From Telmatospirillum sp. (GTDB taxonomy: Bacteria > Pseudomonadota > Alphaproteobacteria > Rhodospirillales > Magnetospirillaceae): DNA of 64,000 bases. The notes beneath the pieces are model-generated. The model did not search any database and was not told the origin of the DNA. It worked only from the letters and a program-made list of their open reading frames with translations. Location: positions 1-64,000 of the forward strand of contig JARLJB010000065.1 of the NCBI GenBank assembly GCA_031291415.1. Reading direction: 5' to 3'. Both the position numbers and the translations under genes were made by a program. Positions 45,727-52,717 of this stretch are shown in pieces; the first letter of the stretch is position 1, and each line of letters begins with the position of its first letter.

Positions 45727-46380
45727 TCAGAGGATGCCATATTTCCGGAAGGCGTCGGTGCTGGACAGTCCGCCCTCGATTTCCTTGCGGACTTTCTTTT
45801 CGCCGCGCGCCTTGGCCAGGGCCTTTTCGATGACTTCGGCTTCGTGTCGGGCCGGAACGATCAGGACGCCGTCAAGATCGCCGAACACCAGATCTCCCGG
45901 TTCGACCCAGACATTACCGATTTCGATCGGGCAGCGATAAGCCTCGACCTTCGTACGGACCCCGGAATCCTGAGCGTAGCGTCCACGGCTGAATACCGGC
46001 CAGTTCTGTTCGAGAACCATCGGCGTGTCGCGGTGGAAACCGTTGACCACGGCTCCTGCGCCGCCGCGGGTGCGCGCCGTCGCTGTCAGAATTTCACCCC
46101 AGTAGGCGCACCGCATGTCGCCGCCGCTGGCCAGATAAATTTCGCCGGGTTGAAGCTGGTCGAGCGCCTCGGTCAGTTTGCCGAACGGCTGTTCCTGACG
46201 GCCGAAGACGTCGATCATCAGAACCGGCATGGCGCGGCCGACCAGTTTCATGTCTTCGCGCATCGGCTGGATCGCCTGCGGCAGGAACTGATGATAAAGG
46301 CCGATGTCGTCGAGAATGTCGCCGACCACTGGTGTGTACAGCTCGTTTCGGACGAGGCTGAAGAGTTCCGTATCGGTCAT
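45727..46380 (-). CDS. RraA/HMG-aldolase-family protein
   Basis: The 217-residue protein has the RraA fold: [12 protein letters not shown] near the N terminus, [13 protein letters not shown] (about 108-120), and [14 protein letters not shown] with the metal-site DxDG (about 166-179). The family includes 4-hydroxy-4-methyl-2-oxoglutarate aldolases and oxaloacetate decarboxylases. As first gene of the uxa operon it may act on a ketoacid downstream of KDG or remove a dead-end product, but this is conjecture. ATG at 46380; the operator dyad lies 62 bases upstream. Confidence 0.87.
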   Translation of the reverse strand: MTDTELFSLVRNELYTPVVGDILDDIGLYHQFLPQAIQPMREDMKLVGRAMPVLMIDVFGRQEQPFGKLTEALDQLQPGEIYLASGGDMRCAYWGEILTATARTRGGAGAVVNGFHRDTPMVLEQNWPVFSRGRYAQDSGVRTKVEAYRCPIEIGNVWVEPGDLVFGDLDGVLIVPARHEAEVIEKALAKARGEKKVRKEIEGGLSSTDAFRKYGIL

Positions 46381-46441
46381 TTTTTCTCCGAGATGCAAAG
46401 GGGGATAGCTAAGGAATGGACTTCGGTGCGATCGGCCTGGA

Positions 46442-46466
46442 GATAAACCTGTATGACAGGTTTATC
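46442..46466. promoter_or_regulatory. Operator 1: 11+3+11 perfect dyad before the uxa operon
   Basis: GATAAACCTGT-ATG-ACAGGTTTATC is exact on both sides. The core ACCTGT-N3-ACAGGT recurs at 48004-48016 and 50106-50120 before other uronate genes. It is the longest copy, 62 bases upstream of the RraA-like start. Confidence 0.85.
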
Positions 46467-46581
46467 ATGCGCTGGAGGTGGGGGTGAGGCAAGCCAATAT
46501 TGGATCTTTTGGTCGGGACCGGACCGCAAGCCGGAGAGGGAAAAAGGGCGCCCGGAGGCGCCCTTCACCGTGCCGCGTTGG

Positions 46582-47898
46582 TTACGACCGCGCGTCAGGA
46601 TTCGTTTCTGTCCGGGCGTACTTCGGCATGATCAGGTGCATGATGAAGACCGCGGTCGGATAGATGACCGAGGCGCCGATGAACAGGACCATATAGTTGC
46701 CATGCGTCGCGTCGAGGATCCGTCCGACTGCCAGCGCGACGAACATGCCCGAAATGCCGGCCGCGAAGCCGCCGATGCCGACCACAGAGCTGACAGCGTT
46801 GGATGGAACCGTGTCCGAGACGACGGTATAGAGATTGGCTGCAAATCCCTGGTGAGCCGCTGCCGCGACGCTGATCAGGAGAACCGCCGCCCAGAGATTG
46901 GGAACCTGCGACACAGCGGCGACCGGTACGACGCACAGGGCCATGCAGGCCATGGCGATGCGCCGCGCCTTCAACGTCCGCATGCCGCGTTTGATCAGGT
47001 GTGACGACAGCCAGCCGCCGCCGACGCTGCCGATGTCGGCCAGCACGTAGATCGTCACCAGAGGCGCCATAGCGGCCATCATGTTGACGCCGAACTGCTT
47101 GTTGAGGTAGCCAGGCACCCAGTTCAGATAGAACCACCAGACCGGGCTCGACATCAACATGCCGACGATATAGGCCCAGGTGCCGCGATAGGCGAGCAGA
47201 GAGATCCAGGGAACTTTCTTTTCCGGAATGATCGGATCGCTGCGGATGTAGGCCAGTTCGGCGGAGGACAGCCTCTTTTGCTGTTCCGGATGCTCGTAGA
47301 GCAGCTTCCAGCAAATCACCCAGATGAAGCCCAGGGAACCAGTAATGACGAAGGCGAGTTGCCAGCCGAAGGCCGCAACGATCAGTGGCAGGATGATCGG
47401 CGTCACCACCGCGCCGATGTTGCTGCCGGCGTTGAAGAGGCCGGTGGCCAGGGCACGTTCCTTACCGGGGAACCATTCGGCGATGGTGCTGATTGAGGCC
47501 GGAAAGTTGCCGCCTTCCATCAATCCCAAGCCGCCACGGGCGATCTTGAAGCCGGTGACAGAACTCATCAATCCGTGCAGGCAGGCAAAGACGCTCCAAC
47601 CGGCGACCGCGATCGGCAATCCCCGCTTGACGCCGATCTTGTCCATGAAGCGCCCCATGCCGACGTAACCCAAGGCGTACATGAATGAAAAGGTCGCGAC
47701 GATGTCGCCAAAATCCGTCTCGGTCCACCCGAGGTCCTTCATCATGGACGGCTTGAGCAGGCCAAGAACTTGACGATCCATATAATTGATCGTCGTCGCG
47801 AAGAACAACAGCGCGCAGATTGTCCATCTATAATTCCCGATTTTTGCCATCACCTTTGAGGCTAGACCGGGTTCCGCCAGGTTTTCGGTTTGAGACAT
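46582..47898 (-). CDS. MFS hexuronate transporter (ExuT-like)
   Basis: The 438-residue major facilitator with 12 membrane segments belongs to the anion:cation symporter (ACS) group. Signatures: RWTICALLFFATTINYMDRQVLGLL, GMGRFMDKIGVKRGLP, GLGLMEGGNFPASISTIAEWFP and GLFNAGSNIGAVVTPI, all as in ExuT/GudP-type uptake systems. It probably brings in galacturonate or glucuronate. It is divergent from the GntR gene at 48139, with operator 2 between them about 104 bases upstream of its start. Confidence 0.9.
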   Translation of the reverse strand: MSQTENLAEPGLASKVMAKIGNYRWTICALLFFATTINYMDRQVLGLLKPSMMKDLGWTETDFGDIVATFSFMYALGYVGMGRFMDKIGVKRGLPIAVAGWSVFACLHGLMSSVTGFKIARGGLGLMEGGNFPASISTIAEWFPGKERALATGLFNAGSNIGAVVTPIILPLIVAAFGWQLAFVITGSLGFIWVICWKLLYEHPEQQKRLSSAELAYIRSDPIIPEKKVPWISLLAYRGTWAYIVGMLMSSPVWWFYLNWVPGYLNKQFGVNMMAAMAPLVTIYVLADIGSVGGGWLSSHLIKRGMRTLKARRIAMACMALCVVPVAAVSQVPNLWAAVLLISVAAAAHQGFAANLYTVVSDTVPSNAVSSVVGIGGFAAGISGMFVALAVGRILDATHGNYMVLFIGASVIYPTAVFIMHLIMPKYARTETNPDARS

Positions 47899-48001
47899 TT
47901 CTCGTTCCCCTAATATCCGCTAAGCATAAGCGTTTTTTCTGCCGGCAATCCGTGGTGTCCGAGGGCATCCTGGCGGCGGCCGGATTTCGTCGATAACGCT
48001 G

Positions 48002-48018
48002 AACCTGTATGACAGGTT
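48002..48018. promoter_or_regulatory. Operator 2: dyad between transporter and GntR gene
   Basis: AACCTGT-ATG-ACAGGTT, exact 7+3+7, in the divergent region between the MFS gene and the GntR gene. Same core and same ATG spacer as operator 1. It would let the regulator control the transporter and itself. Confidence 0.82.
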
Positions 48019-48138
48019 TGCATCATGCACTGCTGAAAGCTGTCAGACAAGACGATATTGCGGCTCTTTCGACAATCGCAGTCCGTCCGGTGCATTTTTG
48101 CAATGCGGGGCTTGCAGATAGCTGCCTTTTGGGGTGGG

Positions 48139-48948
48139 ATGAACCCCCCTCAGGCTAACAGGGATTTTGTCGCCGTGGTCGAACAGTCCAAATCGCTGGT
48201 GAAGGGAATTTCCCTTCAAAAACGAGTCAGCAGCGAGACATTGGCCAATCATGTCGTGGCCTATCTGCGCGATCTTATCGCCAGTCAGGGAATGAGGCCG
48301 GGCGCTCGTCTACCCAGCGAAGCGAGTATCAGCGCCAGTCTTGGAATCAGCCGGCCGATCGTTCGCGAAGCCTTGCGGACGCTGGCGGCGACCGGTCTGA
48401 TCGAGATGGCGGTCGGCAAGCGCGCCACCGTCAGCGCGCTCGGTGCCGGGGTCCTGCAGAACATCATCGAAAACGCCGTTCTCACCGGGCAGGCCGATGT
48501 CTGGCATGTCATGGAAATGCGCCGTGGCATCGAGATCTCGATGGTGGCCCTTGCCGCCGAGCGTTGCACAGCGAAAAGGGCGGCGGAATTGAGCGCGATC
48601 GTTTCGCAGATGGCCGACAAGATTCTGAGCGTCAAGGAATATACGGCGCTTGATATGCGCTTCCATTTCGCCCTGGCCGAGGCGTCCGACAATCCACTTT
48701 ATCTGATGCTTGTCGAAGCCTGCCGGCAGATTTTCCAGACGTCGATGGTGATCGGTATCGAGCGTTGGGCGGAAACACCCGAATTGGGGCGTGTTCAGCA
48801 GATCCACGAAGCCATCATGGCGGCGATCCTGGCCGGCGACCCCGTGGCCGCCAGCCAGGCGATGACCCAGCATTTCGACAACGCCATTCGCGTGATGTTC
48901 GGCAGCCGGCCGGTCCACGAACGGGCGTCCTCGGAAGTGGCGGGTTAG
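48139..48948 (+). CDS. FadR-type GntR regulator of hexuronate genes
   Basis: The regulator of about 269 residues has the winged helix (ETLANHVVAYLRDLIASQ, then ASLGISRPIVREALRTLAATGLIEM) and an FCD domain (DMRFHFALAEASDNPLYLMLV, IHEAIMAAILAGD). It is divergent from the transporter with operator 2 between, and so is the best candidate to bind the ACCTGT-N3-ACAGGT sites. A uronate or a pathway ketoacid would be the inducer. Start ATG at 48139 follows GGGGTGGG; an ATG at 48103 is also possible. Its stop overlaps that of the converging enolase-superfamily gene. Confidence 0.88.
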   Translation: MNPPQANRDFVAVVEQSKSLVKGISLQKRVSSETLANHVVAYLRDLIASQGMRPGARLPSEASISASLGISRPIVREALRTLAATGLIEMAVGKRATVSALGAGVLQNIIENAVLTGQADVWHVMEMRRGIEISMVALAAERCTAKRAAELSAIVSQMADKILSVKEYTALDMRFHFALAEASDNPLYLMLVEACRQIFQTSMVIGIERWAETPELGRVQQIHEAIMAAILAGDPVAASQAMTQHFDNAIRVMFGSRPVHERASSEVAG

Positions 48949-50075
48949 CTTTTCGCCGCCGTGCTGACGCGGTGCGAAATGCAGAGTTTGTCGATGGAAT
49001 CCCAATCCAGCTCGACCCCCAGACCAGGCCCCTGGGGCGCGCAGGCATTTCCAAGTTTATCGATCGGCAGCTTGCCAAGCATCGGGAATTGGAAAGCCTC
49101 CTCAGGGACGAACAGTTCGAAGAACTCGCAGTTGCGGATCGCGCAAGAGACATGGAGATTGGCCACGTCCATGTAAGCCATGGTGGTGGTGTGAATCTCG
49201 CAGTTGAGACCGAACGATTCCGCCAGATGGGCGATCTTCATGGTTCCGGTGACTCCGGCTTTCCATGAGACGTCGGCCCGCACGATGTCGGCCGCCCGCT
49301 GGGAGATGGCCTGAGCAACGCCCCAATGGCCGCCCCGGGTGGTTTCCGTCGCCGCGACCGCGATGTCCAAGGCCTCGCAAAGCGCTTGATATTTGTAAAG
49401 CTCGAAGTCGCGGAACGGCTCCTCGAACCAGACATAGTTCAGCTTTTCGAGATCGCGTCCCACTTTGATCGCCTGATCGAGCGTATATTCGCCGACCGGA
49501 TCGGAAAAAAGTAGATAATCCGGCCCCACCGCGTCGCGCAAAGCACGGTGGACTTCCATGTCGCGACGCCACGGCCCTGGGCCATGGACCTTGTAGCCGG
49601 GAATGCCTCGCTGCTGATAGGCCTTCGCTTCATCGACATATTCGTCGACCGTATCGTGGAACAATCCACTGGCATAGGCCGGCAACCGGTCGCGATAGGC
49701 TCCGAGATATTTGTAAAGCGGCAGGTCTGCGGCTCGCGCGGCCAGATCCCATAGGGCGACGTCGACCGGACCCGGCAGATAGACCGGGAAAAAGGTCAGA
49801 TGCCGATCCAAGGTCCAGAGATCGTGCCAGATCTTCTCCCTGTCTGTGACATCGCGCCCCAGAATGACCGGGGCGATATTTTCGTGCAGGTAGGCCTCGG
49901 TGATCCGGCCGGAGCGTGCAGCCAAAGCGGAGGCATAGCCTGCCACGCCGGCATCGGTGTTCAATCGCAGAACGACAACGTCCCACGGCATGTTCCCGCC
50001 GGCGCGGCTCTCGGGAAACAGCGAGAGATCGCGCTGGCAGTGCCATGTCTCAATTTCGGTGATTTTCATGCCCAT
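48945..50075 (-). CDS. Enolase-superfamily enzyme in the uronate regulon
   Basis: The 376-residue mandelate racemase-like protein has metal ligands in LFSDPVGEYTL and WFEEPF, with ATETTRGG as the third region and CEIHTTTMAY carrying a general-base His. On strand 2 it reads YKVHGPG, so the second lysine of the usual K-x-K is a His. Dehydratase or cycloisomerase action on a sugar acid or lactone is likely; the substrate is open. Operator 3 lies 31 bases before its start. It converges on the GntR gene, with a four-base overlap. Confidence 0.85.
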   Translation of the reverse strand: MGMKITEIETWHCQRDLSLFPESRAGGNMPWDVVVLRLNTDAGVAGYASALAARSGRITEAYLHENIAPVILGRDVTDREKIWHDLWTLDRHLTFFPVYLPGPVDVALWDLAARAADLPLYKYLGAYRDRLPAYASGLFHDTVDEYVDEAKAYQQRGIPGYKVHGPGPWRRDMEVHRALRDAVGPDYLLFSDPVGEYTLDQAIKVGRDLEKLNYVWFEEPFRDFELYKYQALCEALDIAVAATETTRGGHWGVAQAISQRAADIVRADVSWKAGVTGTMKIAHLAESFGLNCEIHTTTMAYMDVANLHVSCAIRNCEFFELFVPEEAFQFPMLGKLPIDKLGNACAPQGPGLGVELDWDSIDKLCISHRVSTAAKS

Positions 50076-50105
50076 CCTCTCTACAGACCGTCGCGTTCCT
50101 CGCGA

Positions 50106-50120
50106 ACCTGTCAGACAGGT
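50106..50120. promoter_or_regulatory. Operator 3: dyad before the enolase-superfamily gene
   Basis: ACCTGT-CAG-ACAGGT, exact 6+3+6, 31 bases upstream of the gene start, a position likely to block transcription. The spacer differs from the ATG of operators 1 and 2. Confidence 0.78.
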
Positions 50121-50231
50121 CCGGCATGGTGCTGCAAATGTTGGACATTGGCAAGCCCCTTCATCTGGGTGGCCAAACCGTCGGGGCGGCGAGAAGGTGA
50201 GGGCGGATGACTGGTCGCTACAATGCGACGG

Positions 50232-50277
50232 ATTTGTAAAATTATCGTCGGATAATTTTACAAATTGTCGGCTGACA
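50232..50277. promoter_or_regulatory. 14+6+14 AT-rich palindrome and adjoining TGTC-N4-GACA dyad
   Basis: ATTTGTAAAATTAT (50232-50245) and its exact reverse complement (50252-50265) flank CGTCGG. Directly after comes TGTCGGCTGACA (50266-50277), a 4+4+4 dyad. Both lie 38-83 bases ahead of the sigma-54 promoter of the PEP-CTERM gene, where an activator of the NtrC/PrsR type would bind. The binding protein is inferred. Confidence 0.6.
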
Positions 50278-50314
50278 TTTTTGAGTAATACTAAAATTCA
50301 ACCATTTAGCGAAA

Positions 50315-50330
50315 TGGCATGAAAATTGCT
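50315..50330 (+). promoter_or_regulatory. Sigma-54 (-24/-12) promoter of the PEP-CTERM gene
   Basis: TGGCATG-AAAA-TTGCT fits the consensus TGGCACG-N4-TTGCA. The GG (50316-50317) and GC (50328-50329) are exactly 12 bases apart, as needed. Transcription would begin near 50341, giving a leader of about 107 bases before the ATG at 50448. Confidence 0.75.
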
Positions 50331-50447
50331 CAACTGACATCAACAGCAATTCGTTGTCTGCCAATGGCAGATCCTCGCGACGATTTGCTGCACACCCGCT
50401 TTTCGCCTTTTGCGCCGGCACGGCGCCACCACAAAGGAGATTGGGTT

Positions 50448-51158
50448 ATGTCAGCCATTAAAACTGCCTTGAAAGTTGCCTCCTACCTCGCTGTCGCCGG
50501 TCTCGGACTGGCTTCGGTGGGGAGCGCCAGCGCCACTCCATTACAGCTCGGCGTCACTATAAATGGTACGCCTAATGTTTTTACGGGTACTGACAGTATC
50601 GGCCCGTTCAGCCAAACCATCAATGGCGTTTCCATCACTGGAGAACTCGCGGTAGGGACGGCCGGAGGCAACAATATCCTCTCGTCCAGTTCATTGAGCG
50701 TCATAAACACCAATTCGAGCACGGCAATTATCTCGGTTCTTCTATCCGGGACAAACTTTATCGGGCCGTCCAACTTGGCCACACTCTCGGCGAGCGGAAC
50801 GCTGATCGGTACGCCGGGCACCATCGTTACCGAGAGTTGGTACATCGATCCAGGTAATGTCCTGGGGGCGACGACCGACCTTATCGCCACCTATTCCTCT
50901 CCAGCGTCAGTCGGTTCGACGAGCTCGTTCTCGCTCACTTCGGACCAGGTCGCTCTTCTAAGCGCAACCTCCAGCCTTTATTCCCTGACCGAAGAGATCT
51001 CCTATACTCTCGCGGCCGGCGGTCAGTTGCTCAGCCGCGGTACAACGGTCATTACAAGCGAGACTCCCGTTCCCGAGCCAACCTCCGTACTGCTGCTCGG
51101 TGCCGGAATCGCCGCGGTGGGACTGGTACGTCGCCCCAGGAAAGCAGTCGTCGCCTGA
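50448..51158 (+). CDS. PEP-CTERM sorting-signal surface protein
   Basis: The 236-residue exported protein has an N-terminal signal peptide (KTALKVASYLAVAGLGLASVGSASA, about 5-29). The body is Ser/Thr/Gly-rich and beta-like. The C terminus has the tripartite sorting signal: VPEPTS, a hydrophobic segment LLLGAGIAAVGL, and the basic tail VRRPRK. Exosortase would cleave it for anchoring or release. AAGGAGA precedes the ATG. The sigma-54 promoter upstream agrees with reported control of PEP-CTERM genes by RpoN and PrsK/PrsR. No exosortase or EPS genes are in the window. Confidence 0.9.
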   Translation: MSAIKTALKVASYLAVAGLGLASVGSASATPLQLGVTINGTPNVFTGTDSIGPFSQTINGVSITGELAVGTAGGNNILSSSSLSVINTNSSTAIISVLLSGTNFIGPSNLATLSASGTLIGTPGTIVTESWYIDPGNVLGATTDLIATYSSPASVGSTSSFSLTSDQVALLSATSSLYSLTEEISYTLAAGGQLLSRGTTVITSETPVPEPTSVLLLGAGIAAVGLVRRPRKAVVA

Positions 51159-51248
51159 GCGTTCGACATGACGGGAGGGCCCGATCGCAAGATTTCGGGT
51201 CCTCCTCATCAAGATTTGGAACAAATCACAAAAGAGCTGTGGCGGTTG

Positions 51249-52007
51249 TTACCGCGCCAGCCATCCGCCATCGACAGGAAGGACGACGCCGTGAACGTAG
51301 TCGGCGGCGTGGGATGCCAGAAATACCGCCGCGCCGCCGCAATCGGCGGGAACGCCCCAGCGACCGGCGGGAATACGCCCCAGAATGGCGGCGCTGCGAT
51401 CCGGATCATCGCGTAGCTGCTGCGTGTTGTTGGTGGCGAAATAGCCAGGCGCGATGGCGTTGACGTTCACACCTTTTTCGGCCCATTCGCAGGCCAGCAA
51501 CCGGGTGAGTCCCGCCAGGCCGCTTTTGCTGGCGGTGTAGGACGGGACGCGGATGCCGCCCTGGAAGGACAGCATCGATGCGATGTTGATGATCTTGCCG
51601 CCCTTGCCTTGCGCAAACATTTGCTTGGCCACGGCTTGTGTCAGAAAAAAAGCGGACTTGAGATTGACATTCATCACGTCGTCCCAGTCTTTTTCGCTGA
51701 ATTCTATGGAATCTGCGCGGCGGATGATGCCGGAATTGTTGACCAGAATGTCGATCTTGGAGCCCCAACGCCTCGTCTGGTCGATGATGTCGGCAATCGG
51801 CGCGGTGGTCGTCAGGTCGGCTTTCACCGCCAAAAAACGTCGGCCGGCGGCTTCCACCTGCTTTGCCGTCTCATCCATGGCGGAACGGGCGACGCCGACG
51901 ACGTCGGCTCCGGCTTGCGCGAGGGAGACGGCAATGCCCTGGCCAATGCCGGCACTGGCTCCGGTGACGATGGCGACCTTTCCTGTCAGATCAAACAATT
52001 TGCTCAT
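51249..52007 (-). CDS. kduD: 2-dehydro-3-deoxy-D-gluconate 5-dehydrogenase (KduD)
   Basis: The 252-residue SDR reduces 2,5-diketo-3-deoxygluconate to KDG at the end of the unsaturated-uronate branch of pectin breakdown. TGASAGIGQGIA is the cofactor loop, NNSGIIRRAD, then the KduD-typical block INIASMLSFQGGIRVPSYTASK and IPAGRWGVPADCGGAAVFLAS. It is 88 bases downstream of the cupin gene on the same strand. KduI, which would make its substrate, is not in the window. Confidence 0.9.
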   Translation of the reverse strand: MSKLFDLTGKVAIVTGASAGIGQGIAVSLAQAGADVVGVARSAMDETAKQVEAAGRRFLAVKADLTTTAPIADIIDQTRRWGSKIDILVNNSGIIRRADSIEFSEKDWDDVMNVNLKSAFFLTQAVAKQMFAQGKGGKIINIASMLSFQGGIRVPSYTASKSGLAGLTRLLACEWAEKGVNVNAIAPGYFATNNTQQLRDDPDRSAAILGRIPAGRWGVPADCGGAAVFLASHAADYVHGVVLPVDGGWLAR

Positions 52008-52095
52008 GATGACGCTGGTCCTTGGTAATGAATTGCGTAGCCCGGCCGGCTACCCGTAGCCATTGCCGGCCGGGGGCGACGAGACTATTCCGCCA

Positions 52096-52488
52096 TCACT
52101 TCTTGGGCAGGAAGTCTTCACGGATCGGCGTGAAGCTGTCGATCAATCTCGCCGTCTTCGACAAAAGCTGAATCGAATGCGGGATATCCGGCGGGATGGC
52201 ATAAAGATCACCGGCGGACAGCCGCTCGCTCGGACGGCCCTCGCACAAAAACAGAATATCGCCTTCGGCGACATAGGTGGTCTGTTCGTGCGGATGGTGA
52301 TGCATGGGATCCGGTTCGCTCCAGGGGCCGCCGCCGAAGTCTATGGCAACGCTCATCAATGTGGAGGTGTGGATGATGCGACGTTCACAGGCGTCGCGGA
52401 ACTTCTCACCCGGGGTCGCCGGACGTGACAGAACTTTGACGACCTTGGTCGCATCGACGATGTGGGAAGAAGCAGAAGATTTGGTCAT
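52096..52488 (-). CDS. kdgF: KdgF-like cupin
   Basis: The 130-residue single-domain cupin has metal ligands in MHHHPHEQTTYVAEGD (about 62-77) and IPPDIPHSI (about 98-106), the KdgF pattern. KdgF speeds opening of 4,5-unsaturated galacturonate to its linear form. Pairing with kduD and a polygalacturonase fits that role. Length is normal. Confidence 0.82.
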   Translation of the reverse strand: MTKSSASSHIVDATKVVKVLSRPATPGEKFRDACERRIIHTSTLMSVAIDFGGGPWSEPDPMHHHPHEQTTYVAEGDILFLCEGRPSERLSAGDLYAIPPDIPHSIQLLSKTARLIDSFTPIREDFLPKK

Positions 52489-52665
52489 GTGAAGGCCTCA
52501 TGAACGGTAGAAGAAAAAATTGAGCTGTCCGATTGGTGCTCAGCCCGGAGGCAGGCGATGTTGCGGATTCATCCGAAAATAGCTGTGTCGCACCCCACCG
52601 CAAGCTCACGTTCCGATCCCCTGCGTTTTTTTCCCCGAGACATTATAAGGGCGCACACGCGCAAA

Positions 52666-52699
52666 GACCGCGACCCTTCCGTCGGGAAGAATCGCGGTC
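52666..52699 (-). terminator. Hairpin after the polygalacturonase gene
   Basis: GACCGCGA (52666-52673) pairs with TCGCGGTC (52692-52699); inside, CTTCC pairs with GGAAG around GTC, with small bulges. It is 20-50 bases beyond the GH28 stop on the minus strand. Confidence 0.55.
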
Positions 52700-52717
52700 G
52701 TCTCCGGTGGAAAATGC

